Source: Cladopsammia gracilis (taxonomy: Eukaryota; Cnidaria; Anthozoa; Scleractinia; Dendrophylliidae). From it: a stretch of 64,000 bases of DNA. Positions 23,185 to 37,076 of this stretch are shown here, piece after piece (the first letter of the stretch is position 1; each line of letters begins with the position of its first letter). Made by a program: the position numbers and the translations under genes. The stretch lies in contig JAJGOT010000433.1 of the NCBI GenBank assembly GCA_022457155.1, positions 654,501 through 718,500 on the forward strand, read 5' to 3'. The notes beneath the pieces were generated by a model. It saw only the letters and a program-made list of their open reading frames with translations. It did not search any database and was not told the DNA's origin.

Positions 23185-25370
23185 CTGAGCAGTGACTTTG
23201 AATTAGTCGAAAACGTTCGGTTTTCTTTTCTTTTAACTGTTAGCCTTGTAAACAGTAATATCTTAAGCGAATATTATGGACAAGATAAAGAATGTTAATT
23301 TAAAAAGAAAATTCCAAAATTTAAGAAACTAATTTGGTTTAAGTAAAAGGAAACTGCGGCTGAACAGCCTGCGTACCGATGGAGTGCCAGCAGTCCTCTC
23401 TGGATAGTCGATCGGGCGAGCAAATTACGCGATCGGTAATCAACCGAGCGAGCGAGCAGACGCTTGACTGGCTGAAAACGGGCAGCGAGCAGTCCTCCTA
23501 ATGAAAAGATTTTAGCACCTCATCAATAATTATAATTTGAGTGATTAATAATTGCGATGGGGGGTAGGGGTGAGGGTATAGTTGTGATAACTCAACATGT
23601 ATTAGAGTTTACCTGTTGGTCGGAAAATGTATGTAATGAACTAGCAATTTAACTACCAAACCCATCACTATAATCGTATAATCGAACCGGCAATAACCTT
23701 TATAATTTGAAAGCGAAATCACATCGCTTCTTACTTCGAAAAAACAACTGTTAATCAATAAAATATGGTGACAGAGGTAATTTCATCTTACAGATTCAAA
23801 TTCAATCGGTTTGTTTTTCACCATGCCGAATTTCTATCTTTAGCCTTGTTGCAAGTGAATTGGTTCATGTTTTTAGCTGTGCATTCATCGAGTTTTGGCA
23901 GTAGTTTTATTTCATAGTACTGTTTGCTTTTCATTATCACAAAATGAAATTTGGGATTTTTTCATTTTGATTTTAGCGGCCCTTGAGACTGGAAGATTTA
24001 AATGTGGAAAATTCATTACATCAGAGATTCATTTACATAAACTTTTAGATCAAAACCGACGATCAAAGTTCAGTACCGGAACTGGCTGGCGTGTTCGATA
24101 TATTGGTGTTAAACTCCGCCATTTTGATGTCGTGTGCTAGACAAGCCCTGAGGCTACAACTTGTTAACACTTGCAATCAATAGTATTCTAACACTCAGTA
24201 ACTTCCGAAAAACAATTCCGTCTTGCCAAAAACTTTAAACAGTTGTCTAGTTCAGTACTAATCCTATCGTCCGCATGGCTTGGACAAAATGTTATACTCG
24301 GCATTTCAAGATTCTAAAAATATCCCAGAATTCATGGCCTATGCATGAAATTGTGCATAATAGCAATAAAATTAAGTCGCACTCAATATTAGCCCTTGCG
24401 TGTTTATCAACGCTGTTCATTCTCTGATATCACGCGAAGGGCGAGACAGAACGTTCCACGTAATTCCAGTTGTCACGCTAGACTATTGGTGAAAATGTTT
24501 TCCCGCAAAATTCCTAGCAACAGAAATTCGAACAAAAAAATCACGAAGGACCACCTGTTACCTACAATTAATCAACATTTTATTGCTGTCGTTGATTCTT
24601 TGTGTTTTCCCACGACCTGCTCGGGAGGTTTAGCAATAAATATAGATTTCTCGTGACCAGTCTTGTGGTGCATGTGTTTAACAACTTAGTCCGGCTAGCC
24701 ATGGTGATCTTTGTTGACAACAAATATACATATCCTGTATCGAAATAAAGTAACTCTGTAACAAATAAACAAATAAGTAACTTCTGGAACCGTGCTAAGC
24801 TGGCAAAATCCTATCATCAGCTTGGATTTGTTTTTCATTGCAAAAATAGGAGATTCCCAGATCTATCAATAGCAGCTTGAGAATTAACGAAAGGAATTCT
24901 GGAATCAACTGTTATGACTTGTTTTTAATAGTTCACTCGTTGAATGACTCATTCATCAAACGCGCATGAATCGTGGGAGGATAGCTTTATCAGGAATTCG
25001 GGTCACAGTAAGGCGTCAAAAACTCTCAGCACCTGCCGAGTCTGCCGAGTACATACATTTAGCGCTTCAACACAGTGAGGTGCGTCAGTTAGCTAAATCT
25101 GACGCAACTAAACATACTTGTTAAACTGTCAATGAGAGCAAGCGGTCATCCGCGAAGCCAACAGCTTGCCTCTTCTTAAAATAGCACGAGTTTATTTCCA
25201 GAACGAAAACAAAACAATAGAACAAAGCAAAAAAGTACACGGGCGATCGGTAAGGAATTTGTTTCGGGCTTAAAATAGCCAACGTGCAAAGGATTGACAG
25301 CGTCAATAGAGCGTGCCGACAGCGTGTCCTGGAGACGCCGTTAACGCGCGGCAGCCGCCTGTTAATTGCG
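23185..25370. other. Non-coding stretch
   Basis: A GC-richer patch lies at about 23345-23500 without a reading frame. The partner of the dispersed repeat is at 24734-24800. The 86-codon frame at 24396-24656 starts at TTG and has no domain. Confidence 0.35.
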
Positions 25371-26183
25371 ATGGCCGCTGAAGAGGGAACGTCTTCTCCT
25401 AGTGAAGCATCAGAAGGGACGACAAACAGGTCTGCAATGGTAAGTTTAATCAGTTTTGAACTTCGCTGTGTTGTCAGCTTAGTGTGGTAGACATGTTTGA
25501 TGCGCGGCGCATCTGTAACAACTTGTGTCGGCTTTACCAGGAGCAAAATGAATGAAATCGCAGCTCCTCTATAGCTCAATATTGCGACTAATTTGACCTC
25601 AGAGAGTAGAGTCAACAGTCATGTTTAATGGAAGAAACGATGTCACTTAGTTGTGATTTGTGATTAACAAACAATGTTGAAAAGTTGTCACACTGGATAA
25701 CACAGCTGAGAATCGACTTAGGCGAGCTGAGCATCATTCGATTATATGATATCGCCGTAAAAAGGTTATTCGACCTCGTTTTCTGAAACACTTACTAATT
25801 TAAAAAACTAATTGCATCATTAAAATATTGAATTTTATTATAATCTGAGATAAAATCTGCGAAATCAGGCGGAAAATCGAGCCCAGAAGAAAACAATTTA
25901 CATGCTCTTGAAGTTACGCACGGAAATCGGTCGAAGTTTTTACATTTTTACCAGTGATCTTTCGGTTTGAAAAGGTTCAAGTGAAGCGGAATCATTTATG
26001 GAGAAAATATTCCGTCGAAAACGGTCAAATTGTGGCTTTAAGTTACCTCTCCTTCACACCCAGAAACTTAAGAACCCTCAGACAGTTCCACCGCCTCCGC
26101 CGGGACAAAACAGCGAAAAGGATATGTCATCTATGAATTCATGTCGGTCAGAGGCCTCACGAAACGCTAAATTTATTAAATAG
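25371..26183 (+). CDS. Candidate two-exon small protein
   Basis: Exon 1 is 25371-25439: ATG in a good context (GCGATGG), 23 codons beginning MAAEEGTSSPSEASEG, then a consensus GTAAGT donor in phase 0. It sits in the most CpG-rich patch nearby, as promoter-proximal first exons often do. A possible second exon follows acceptor CTTCACACCCAG (ending about 26063). It reads KLKNPQTVPPPPPGQ and ends in a TAG at about 26183, also phase 0. That gives about 62 residues, acidic and serine-rich at first and proline-rich later. Exon 1 is better supported than exon 2. The real partner exon could lie further on. The 164-codon minus frame over exon 1 is taken as its shadow. Confidence 0.33.
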
Positions 26184-28049
26184 GCGGTGTGTATTTAACC
26201 ATTGCATAAAGGATACATCATTGGCCCCGAAAATAGACCAGGGTTCAAAGAAGTATAGTGGAATAGATTCTAAGGAACTTTTCCTCGACTGTTGCAAGTA
26301 AGCGCTTCTTATTCGCAGAGGCAAGCACAGGCAAGCCTCGTCGTGAGTTAACACCGACGGAGTAATGACTTTTAAAAGTCGAATTTCTAGAAATATTGTC
26401 GACAATCTAACGTAAAATTATTTAAAAGGAAATCGTGGAGTGTCAGCACGAAACAAGCCAAGAATATCTCACGTCTGATTATCGAAAGCATTCAGATGGA
26501 AGTGAGAAGTTCAACTCCGTTGCAATAATGCAAAAGCCAATCTCGCAATATACTACTCAATGACACCGATTCTTATTAAAAGGGATAATCTACTCCCTTT
26601 GGAAGCCTGGATTGAATAATACAAAAGGCTCTCTATATAAAGAAAGGAAATTAGCAAAATGATTTTTACCGATCTTGACAATGTATTTTAGTATTTTGTT
26701 GTTGTTTCTATTTTTCCGAAACCACAAGCAATGCGTGTGGTTCGCGCTGCCCGAGATGCATGGCTAAAACTTGAGCAGCTAAAGGCGTGAAGTGATGAAA
26801 AGAGACATGATACTGCGAAAACATAAATGTAGAGGTTAGTTCCCAGTAAAGATATTAACGGAAGTGTTAGCGAGTTATCTGAAGATATATATATAACTTT
26901 AGTTACAGGTATAGATATAGCGATATTCATTCACAGCGTGTTTAACATGTAACATATTCAGTCTTAGAGTAACCAGACTGTTGGTATCGGAACTGTTCAC
27001 TGATCGAAGTCTGAAGACCGGACTGTCATAAAGAAACTAGTGGGTTTAAAACTAATCAGTTGGGAAACACTGGCTTTATTCAAACCTGACTATACTGAAT
27101 TTATACATCACTAGTTTGCATGGCATACAATAGTAGATGTTTGCGCAGCTTATAACACCAGAAAGTTCAAGTTAGAAATCGCGGCATGGCCATTCGTGTA
27201 GACAAACACTTGAAAAGTGTCAAAACAACATTATCTTTAGCTGGTAAACTTCCCGATAATCATTCAGTTTGTTTTCCGGTGTCAAGACTTGTTAGATTGA
27301 AGGTCCACATGTTATGAAACGTACCGTCCTCATTCAGATGCTTTTGTGGTTGAAAAAAGAAAACGCAAAAACGTGATAACTGGAACATATGCAGCATATG
27401 GCGTATACGTAGCCATTTAAGACATTGGTAAAAAAATCTTAGTTTTCAGCTATGTTGTCCATGCCGTCGTGCGTCGTAGTTTCTTGCTATCGATTCCTAA
27501 ACAGGTTTCTTCATAAAAAGCCTCATCTAGTTATTAGTTCTATTCCGTGAAACCATGTGCTTTCTGGCAGGTTCGATAGCCGAATATTATGACAAACTAA
27601 AAGTGTTATATTTTAATTGAAACTGATAGTTTGATTTCCTATACCGGAGATGCACAAGTTCGGTACGTTTCGATCGACAGTTGAAAGGATATACACCCAG
27701 GTTAGGTATATTTATGGTTTTAATCGTTATTCCTGCCATTTACAGCTGCATTGCTGCTAGCACTTAGTAAAGTGTTACCACGACAGTGTCACCGCTCAAA
27801 AGCCTGCTCTATTGTCACCGCTCAAAAGCCTGCTCTATTGATCAGCTCAGTCCTCATGCAATTCATACCTGTACCTATCTGCTAACTGAATCAATTAAAT
27901 CAACTCGCAGCAGCCCTGTACCTTCTTTGGCTCATACATGAATTCTATGTCTCTGGGTTTCTTTGCTAGTCAAGCAGTTGTTGACTCATTCACTCCAATT
28001 TAAGAGTGGCAAACATAAAATAATCAAGAAAAATACCAAATGTTTATCT
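26184..28049. other. Non-coding stretch
   Basis: No gene supported. Holds a perfect 26-bp tandem duplication (27787-27838) and, from about 27989, the flank of a 106-bp-repeat element. Confidence 0.35.
27787..27838 (+). repeat. Perfect 26-bp duplication
   Basis: TGTCACCGCTCAAAAGCCTG plus six bases is repeated twice without a mismatch, indicating a recent slippage or duplication event. Confidence 0.85.
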
Positions 28050-28462
28050 TGTTTCATGCTGTAAAACAAACAACACCACACGAAAGTACTTGCAAAGAGC
28101 TTTCATTTAAATGGTCAAACTTTGGGGTTTTATTCACAGACTCAAAAGCTTCTCAGAGTACAGCATAATAAACAGTACCACAGGAAAGTACTGCTCAATA
28201 GCTTTCATTTGAATGGTCACACTTCTGGATTTTATCCACAGACTCAAAAGTTAGAACTACCTTGTAGAGCATAATAAACAATACCACAGGAAAGTACTGC
28301 TCAGTAGCTTTCATTTCAATGGTCACACTTTCGGGTTTCATCCACACACTCAAAAGTTAAAACTACTTTGTACAGCAACAGTACCACAGGAAAGTACTGC
28401 TCAATAGCTTTCATTTGAATGGTCACACTTTAGGATTTCATCCACAGACTCAAAAGACAGAA
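27989..28462 (-). repeat. ~106 bp repeat cluster with shared flank (array 5)
   Basis: Four units in minus orientation, well preserved. The flank at 27989-28050 (AAGAGTGGCAAAC, then AATCAAGAAAAATACC) matches, in reverse complement, the sequence just after the plus-strand cluster at 40963-41142. So the tandem units are part of a larger element with a defined end, not free satellite. Confidence 0.75.
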
Positions 28463-30249
28463 GGGTTAGAAGGTAAAGAAGGGTTACTGAGTAGCTACAG
28501 TTGTAGGTTCAAGCTTAATAGTGCACAGTTTCTCCAGTGATGTTGTTTTTCAAGTGACCTTGACCGGCACTGCTAGACGGGCCAACATCCTACTCGACAA
28601 CAAGATTACTTTTTCACCATAATGAGTTCTTTAGTCCGTATGTGATATTGGCCAAATGTCGAAAGGTTTCATCTCGGCTTTATTAAATACTGTAGACATT
28701 TTGTATATTCAATTCATCCCGGACGTTTTCAGTTTTAGCTATTGCTTAAGTGGCTCCGTTATTGAGCTTTTGGAAAATTTAAAAAAACCCTGAGTTTTAA
28801 AGGCTCACTGATTTCTGTCCTTCTCGAAAATGTGAAGGTAGTTAACCGCTACGCTAATGAGTGAATCCCGCGGGCACGCATTTATATCACTGAGCTCGGC
28901 AAACTGCATGTCATTTGAAAAGCCGAGAATAGCGGATTCCGTTGTATTAAAATCAATCGACAACTGAAATAAAAGTTTTACTCAGTTTGGGCCCATCAAA
29001 TTGAAAAACTGCATGTGTGTCAAAGAGACAAAACTATTGCGCCTCGGTTTGTAGAGGTTTAGAAAAAAGTTTGTTAAGCTTTAATTCGACTTGTGTAAAC
29101 AAGGTAGCGAAGTATTAGGTAACGAGAACTGGGAGAGATAGGTCCATCAAACGAAACGAAACTACTGGGCCTACTGGTTTGCCTCGTACTGGTTTGTAAA
29201 TCTTGTTCAGCTTTCCTGATTCAACTTCTATAAGCAAGGTAGCGAGGTAAGCGGCCTGGCACTATTACGTAACTACCTTAAAGATTGAGAATCCGTGAGG
29301 TGGACTTTAATATTATACGTTAAGTCGAAGCGATATTCGGAGTACCTTATGACGTAGTTAGTTTGGTAAAGATTTCCAGTGTTTTCTCTCTCGGGACCGC
29401 AGTAACATCGAAGAAATTGTATTAACGGCTTGACATGGCTCTTCCTAAAAGTATCTTTGACTCTTTGACAATTCAAGATCCCAGATTTGAACCTAACTTT
29501 TGCGGATTATGCGAAAAACATTTTTAAGCACTATTCGCTTCCAACTTAACTGTTCTTACGAGCTCAATTTACGAATTTACTTGTAATAATAAGGTCTGAA
29601 CTTTATGGATGGTCCGAGAATTTTGGAATTTGGTCTCAGTTTCAATTCCAGATGAATGTTGATTCTCGAACTTTTGACATTGTAAAAAGGGCGAACATAT
29701 CCAATTGTACACCTTCAAATGTGCTCCACAACTTCGATTTCTAAATGAAAGACAGAAACTTTAAAAACTAAATGTGGTTAAAAGGGTGGCTGAAATGTAA
29801 TGTACTAAGTTCCGCCACCATCGCCACCACCAAATGCAAGTAAAAGATGGAGGTTGTAGGTTTTTCATTTGGCAAACGGGACAGTGTGTGTCTTCCCTTG
29901 TGCAACATTTGTGGCAGTTAACTGCTGTATGGATAGAAACGGACTTCAATATCTTGAATTTTAACTGGCGGTTAGCTAAGAATTAATGTCATTTATGTTT
30001 GTACCATAAGAAGCCTTAATTGTCTTGGATCAACCAGAACAAACAAAATGTCCTTAAATATGACACGTTCTTGCTTGCAAGACATTTTTCCATGTATCAA
30101 CTGATAATAAAATTTTTTACCAATATTTGTGGATGGATTATAAATAGGTCGTTGTTGGTTTACGTTTGGCTGACAGATTCACGCCGGCTACCACTGATGT
30201 AATATCTCAGCCTGGATTGCATGCACGAGGCCTGTTTACAGTTGTACTG
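28463..30249. other. Non-coding stretch
   Basis: No gene or repeat supported. Open frames at 29273-29476 and 29761-29949 (minus) are short and featureless. Confidence 0.35.
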
Positions 30250-30545
30250 AGACAATTAACCCTTTCACTTCCAGAGTCAATAATGGAGACATCTAATATA
30301 GTTCTAACTTTTGAGTCTGTCAACAAAATCCTATAGTGTGACCATTCAAATGAAACCTCTTCAGTAGTACTTTTGCATGGTACCATTTGTTCTAACTTTT
30401 GAGTCTGTGGATGAAATCCTATGGTGTGACCATTCAAACGAAACCTCTTCAGCAGTACCTTTGCATGGTACCATTTGTTTTTCATTATTTTGCAAAATGA
30501 AATTTTTTTTTTTCTTGAATTTTGAGTTAAAGGGTAAAGTACATT
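30250..30545 (+). repeat. ~88 bp variant of the 106-bp repeat, with element ends
   Basis: Two units of a shortened subfamily (TTCTAACTTTTGAGTCTGTG, GATGAAATCCTATGGTGTGA, CCATTCAAA, CCTCTTCAGCAGTAC, TTTGCATGGTACCATTTG), about 88 bp each. They are preceded by CCCTTTCACTTCCAGAGTC and followed by TCTTGAATTTTGAG. The same flanks surround the cluster at 40930-41200, so this is a second copy of one element. Confidence 0.75.
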
Positions 30546-33500
30546 CCAGAAAGAACAAACGCTATTGATGTCAGAAAGTAGAAGTGGGTGTCATTACAAT
30601 GTGTTCGAGTCTTTATATGACTCTTCTTGGCAATAACAGATCTGGAACTGGGCGGGAAACACCCCCAGAGTTTGATATCAGTTAGTATAACGGGCAAACC
30701 AAATTCCACAACCATGATAAAAGGAACAACATTAGATGGAAAGACCTGGAGACGCCCACCTTACAGCTTATCAGAGGCCCACTACTGACTAAACGACTAA
30801 TTAATATCTACCTCCCAGTATTCGTGCAAGAGGACAGCTGGCTTTGTCTTGGTTTTTATAATCCGAGTAATTGGATTTTACAAATTAAAACTATGTCTGA
30901 CTCATTTGTCCACACTGAGTCTTTTTCTTAAGCATTCAGTGGATTTCAGTGCTCCATTGCCCACGGACGATCGAAGTGCTGAAATGTAACGAGAGCGATT
31001 TTCTTGAGTGTTGATGCAGCAAATATGTCAAACGTAAGTTTAATTTTAACTCTGAATCATACAGAAAAAGTAGGCGTAGAAATTAATATGATATTGAATA
31101 TTCTTTTAAAATGCGGCAAAGTACACCGAGATCTCAATTTGTGTCGCTACAAGTTAAAAACAACTACAAATATAACGCGGACGTGACCTCTCAGTTAAAA
31201 ACAACTGAATTATAACGTGATCAGCACCAGTAAAAATATCGGTAAACTGCAAGGAGTGATAAACATTAACACAGTAAACAGGACGAGACAAGGCTCACGT
31301 CTAACCTTTACATGTACAAATATACTGAAACAAACAAGAAAGAATTGTATAGGACAGACAACAAAAACCGCCCCATATAGCTTGAAACTGGGTTATTTCT
31401 ATTACACTGACCAATAGTGGAGAAAAGTGGTTAAATCCTTTGTTACTTCAACAGGAAGTTTAACACTATTTTTGCTTGCATTTTGCATTGGTACATTAAA
31501 TATGATTTCAGTAGGTCTCGGTTATTCGAAAGCCGATTACGCTATATGCTACTAACCAAGGATTACAAGTTAACAGAGGATTTCATTTCTCTTGCTAGAA
31601 TATGTTTTCGAAAGTTAGGCTAAAGGTGCTGACATGTGAAGATGTTTTTATACATTTAAGTGTAAATTAAGCTTATCAGCATGCAGAATTGAACGGATTT
31701 TACAGAAAAACAAATACAATAGTTGCAAACTTAAATGCTGCTTCTCAGCAAATCTACTGTCCTCCAATTAGTTTAGAAATGTCTTGAAACTAAATCAGAT
31801 CTTGACTTTACAATGGAGTTAGATTACTGTATCCAATATAGACTTCTACGACAATTGTTTGACAACAGACTCCTATTCGAATTTTGTGTTCAGCTTTGAA
31901 TACATAAATGGCGACTGAAATACATAGAAGAGGTATGTCGGATACAACGAGTTGTGTTATAAAATAAATACGAAAGCAAATAGACAGTTCAGTTAAACTA
32001 ATATTTAGCTGGTTACTTACAAACGTCTTAATAGTTTTCACAACTGATTCAGTTTATCGTATACGTTTTTCATAAACACGACCACAATAATTTTCCCTCA
32101 AAACTATGTAGCCATTTTATTCTAAACGGCTTAAAATTGTTTACGGATACAATAGAGTGAATTCTCGTTTATTTGCTCTTTGCTTTTAATGAGGATTACG
32201 TGGAGTGATTTACGTCGTTGAAAGGTTGCGAGCGAGTGAATACATGTGTTCAAGAACCTTCCTTATGGAATTTGACGCAATGTTTATTTATTCGCTATTG
32301 CAGTGTAGCTTTACAGCTATATTAGTGATATTTTGTAGCCAATATCCATGTACGTTGGACGATTCATTATTATATAAGTTTGTCGGCTAGCAAGTATTTC
32401 CGCGGGACAAAACATCTGTAGTCAGCCGTCGATTCGGTACCTTAATCTCTAATCCTGTGCAAAGCAGCCGAAGCGTGTTTATGTTTAGCGGCACTACCTT
32501 GCTACTTATGCAACTCATGTGCGATTTAGATTGCTTAAAGGTAAGTTCACTAATGTAACTCTTAGCAGAGCCAAATTCTTTAGTCGTGAGCGAGTAATAA
32601 ATCCAATTCATTTCGACCAAATCATAAACGAATGCCGGCGATCAATTAACGAATTAGGCGAGACGACACATCTGTTGCCGAAAGCCACTACTGCGGTCAA
32701 CAAGCGTTTGTTTTTTCATTCCTGAATACCTGCGAGATGACCTGTGTCATCGTCTTGTTGAGTAATCCGTCTGCCTGTTTATCCGATTAATGTTTTTAAC
32801 TCGTTTTATTTGTTTTAAGTCCGGCAAAACCCTTTTGTTAAAATTTTGACTTTTCGTGCCCGGTCGTGTCGTATAACGTGATGGAAATCTATTCTTCAAT
32901 TTGAATTGGGTGTTGGCGGGCTTCTAGAATTCCCTAATAGTCAATGAAATAGTCGTTCAACTATGTTAAGATATGAGTAATAAAAGAACTAGACAGTCAG
33001 TGATATAAGAATGAGACCGGTCAATGCAAAGTTAAGGTATAGCACAGGTTTATGTAAATATTCTTTTTGTTAGACAATCCATGGATCTAAGCAAATAAAT
33101 TATATATTAAACTTTAACGGGCTCAGCTTTTTATCTTGTCTGGTGTGAAGTGCCAGCCTGCAAGACAGGTGTGCTAAAATGAATCTCATTCTTGACAAAC
33201 AATTTCTGCTTGTGCTAAATACTTATCTCTTATATTAAAATGAACTCACCATGCGAACCTGATTAAAGATACAAACTGTACACTGTCAGGTCCTTGGGCT
33301 ACTTTGATTGAAATTTACTGGGAGCAAGAAGCAAGAGTTTTAACCGTTCAGTGTCTGCTTGGCCAAATCTGAAGAATTAAGCGGAGAATTTAGTTAAAAC
33401 TTTCACTCCGAGAAGCGGCGAGCATCGTTACAAGAAAATAATACACAATTTCTTTTTGCACAATATCAAGAAAAAAAAAACAGTATTAAATGAAAGTTCT

Positions 33501-36500
33501 GCTCCGCGTTAGCTTTCAATTTGAATGTTAAGTTGATACTTGAGGATTGGATGACAAAGTGAGACGTAGATCGTTTTTGACTGGAAGTCGTGCAGTTGTG
33601 CGGTTTGTTCAGTACAAGCTTTCGCCAACAACCGAATTATTGAAAATTAGCGGCCCTGTTCGTATTGTTGGTGAGGATGAGGCAAAATTTGGCACAGTAT
33701 AACAGCGAAACTGTATTGACTGTTAACCCTCAAGTACCACTGAACCGTTACGGAAACTGGTGTAAAATGGTATTAATTTCTGCATTTTTTCTGCGAAGCT
33801 CTCTTTAACAGGTACATGTAGCACTACAGGAAAGTACTGTTTAAAAGCTTTCATTTGAAAGAAATGTGAAAGTTATTATAGAACCACATCACATGAAAAT
33901 CAAGGATTTACTAGATCTAGACGTGGTTGCCGGGTTAAAAGGTGTAGTTATTCGTAAAACACTGCTTTGGTAGAAAACCTGGTGGCTTTTACCTGAGTAT
34001 AGGCTATTTATCAATAATCACCGAAGGGAACAAAGCCTCAAAACTTGACTGTTGTCAGTCTGTTACCAATGTATTTAAATTTACCGTATCAGCAAAACGA
34101 AACACACTCTAGTTGTGGACTATCACTAGGTGTGTCTCACAGTCAATTAAGCAGTTTGTCCACAATGTATCAGATAAGGGCCAGTTCGTGTTTCTCAGTT
34201 CTTGAGGTCCATTCTCGATGTAAATCGTCATTCATGTAATATCAGGAAATAAATCTGTAACGCGATATACAAGAACGGTAAAGAATTTTGAAGCTCAGAG
34301 AGAAACGTCTAGAGAATTATTCAATAAACTAAATCGGGTTATGGTTGAAAAAACATGAATTGTATTATTCAATCACTGTTCCAGTCTTCCGGTGTTTTAT
34401 ATAAGATAGTTTAAACATGTTAAAACACGTTAATTCCGCTTCGCCACATTAAGAAACTAACGAAAAAAAGTTAAGCTGATAGATTAAAATCTGTTTCATT
34501 GGTATTGAGTGTTTTCAAGGGAAAATGTTTCTTTAAACACAGCTTTTCGAACAGTTATAAGTGTTGGGCGGGAAACCGTTGAATATTAACTAATCGGAAA
34601 TGAAATATTTACATTTTGAACAGTGAATAAATCCGAAACGATTATCCGATTTACTTCGCAACTGATTGATGTTTATATGTTTTTAAGTTTGTGAACTTTT
34701 CAATTCTTAAAACCATAGCTATTTATAGCAGTGGATTGTTCAAATAGTTCAGAGTTTAAAAACCGTTCACTGTCATTCTCAAACAGGCTCTGTTCATGTA
34801 AAGTTGTTCTTTGATGAAATCCCAAAACTTGCGATCATTCAAATGTTAGTTATAATTTGTACTTTTTATTAATATTAAAAGTAAGTTCAAAGTGATTTGA
34901 ACTTCCAAGTGTTACGGATGTGGATGGAAACTTAACAGTGAGTCATTCGCACTGCACTTCATTGTTGTGCTCTCTGTGTTTCAACATTTTTAATACGTCT
35001 ATTTTAATTGCGAGCTTTTTAGAGTGAGAGGGTTTAAAGTGACCATAAGCAGCTCATGTCAGTTTGGTTCCTGTTGTGACTTTCTTTTTTTCGTGTAGAT
35101 AATACTTCTAGTTATGCTGCTCACTGAGGAATTAAACTGATATAACACTGACAACATAGCTTCGATTACAAACTCACAGTGAACTGACAACAGTCTCCTG
35201 AACGTGTTTTAAACTTTTATCCAGTCTGTGGATGAAATCGCTTTGTGACCACTTTTTTCTTAGTGATTTCCCGTTTGTTTGTTTTTTAATAGGATATCTT
35301 TCTCTTGGTAAACACCTTGAACTTAACTGCAAATCTTGCGAAATTCACTCAGGATGGCGTCTTAACGTTTTCATTTAAATATTTAAAATGCTTCAGGGGA
35401 ACAATTTGGTCGCTTCCATTGAAGGCAGTTTAAACAAACTCAAGCCGGGCAATGACGCACGCAGAGTGCTTGAACTTTCACCTGCGTTATTAGGGTCCCA
35501 CAACAAACACAAAGCTGATTTAAAACGAAACGTTAAACTAGCTGCGATGACCTACTAAATAAAAGGATGAAGAGATCTAATTTTGGCTTCGGTTGCTATC
35601 AATTGTGCACGCAAATGACCACCCGTTACGAGTTTGCGTCAATGCAAAACCTTAACATAGCGTAAGATCAATAGGAGGGTGTCAGTGTAGTCAAGTAACT
35701 TTTAAACACAAAGAAACCTTTAGTCCTTGCTTAATAATGGCGGTGCGATCCCAGTCAAGCTAATCAGGTCAAGTTTAATTCACGCTGAGTTTACAATTAT
35801 ATATCTGAAGGCTCCTTTCGGAGTTAAAAACCAAACCCCAATCTAGAACAAATGGAGTTTGAAGGTCACCGATTTCGCAATGCCGATCACCGAGAAACCT
35901 CAGTCAACCAATATGGAGACTTGATTAGTTTATTTTACTTATATACTGGTCTATATATTTTCAAAATTGCTGTGACAGATATCTCGGGAGTTTGACAGTT
36001 TTAAAAAAAGGTATAAAGGATTGTTTTATGAAACATAGGGCTCAATGGCTCAGGAAAGTCACAGACAAATTAAACTGTTTGTAATACCCATGTCAACTCG
36101 TTTGTCTACTTACAAACGTTATGACATATTTACTTATAATTCTGGCAGCTAAAGAACAGTCGAAGTATTCCTTGATACAATGTATCCGTGAAAGGAAAGT
36201 ACACCAAGATAATCTTCTACCCTTCTTTATTAAATTCCATTGACGAGCTTAATAAAGTCTTTCAGCTCGTAAAATAACAAACCGTTCTTTTTTCTCCGAC
36301 TCTTCGGGGGGCCCACGTGCAAATGTTTCCACCTTTATTAACAGGAGCGGAGTTATCAATAGCCCTGCCATACCCCGCCGAGTAACAAGAGGTTTATATA
36401 AGATATTCATCTATAACGTTCCTTTGTCATTTCTAAGTTGACCTTTGTTGAAGTATTATTTACACTTCGTTGACTTATAAATGTTGCATTATTTCACTGT

Positions 36501-36880
36501 GGTAAAGAAATTGTTTCCAATAACTTGAACAAAACCAAGTAAACTATGCCCCCTTCTTTTCCGCCCTGAATTGTAGAGTAAATGATCAATTAAACCTCGG
36601 TTCTTCACATCATAATTAATTATTTTGTTTGCCACCTTTTGGCCGGTCTCGCCCAAGCGTTAAACTTATACTTTCAAAATACAATACGTCACTTTTTAAT
36701 TGTTTCCTCGCGAGAAAAAAGACGAACGCTCGATGCTGTTATTTTTCACACGGCCCCAAGGTTATCATAGCTGGGAATTGAAGTTAAGTAGAATGAAAAC
36801 AAGCGCAAATCCGCCTATAACAACACCAGGATATGCTACTGGCGACAATTGTATCACTTGCTCCCTGACAGGTTGTTCAC
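30546..36880. other. Long stretch with no supported gene
   Basis: More than 6 kb without a convincing exon. Single decayed fragments of the 106-bp family occur near 33490, 33825, 34810 and 35225. A 20-codon open stretch (32481-32540) ends at a perfect donor (AAG then GTAAGT) but has no partner. This is the region upstream of Dmrt gene A, so regulatory elements are possible but cannot be recognised from sequence alone. Confidence 0.4.
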
Positions 36881-36894
36881 GTTGTCATAGCAAC
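36881..36894. promoter_or_regulatory. X-box-like motif upstream of Dmrt gene A
   Basis: GTTGTCATAGCAAC fits the RFX X-box consensus except for one base in the left half. It lies about 150 bp before a possible 5' untranslated exon (37030-37076). The link to gene A is inference. Confidence 0.25.
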
Positions 36895-37029
36895 AGCGAG
36901 TAGTGAAACTTGTTTGTTTAGGCTAAAGCCCACAGGAATGTGCTAGAAATCACCTTGACCCAATAGGTTGGCTCACTTACGTAGTTGTGTAGTTATTAGT
37001 AACAGTTAGGGGATTAGGAGATTTTTTCA

Positions 37030-37076
37030 GTAGCAGCCGAGCACTCATCCAGACCAGCAAAGTGGAGTTCTACACG
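37030..37076 (+). other. Possible 5' UTR exon of Dmrt gene A
   Basis: An initiator-like TTTCAGT (about 37026) is followed by 47 non-coding bases and a GTAAAT donor. The first coding exon of gene A begins at a real-looking acceptor (ending 38402), so an upstream exon must exist somewhere. This is the nearest plausible one I saw, with no further support. Confidence 0.2.

Noticed and set aside
25121..25615. 164-codon minus-strand frame
   Set aside because: No recognisable domain. It covers a better plus-strand first-exon candidate with a consensus donor. Kept only as an alternative to test.
32481..32540. 20-codon plus-strand ATG frame ending at a perfect donor
   Set aside because: No second exon or promoter evidence. 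Too short to distinguish from chance.
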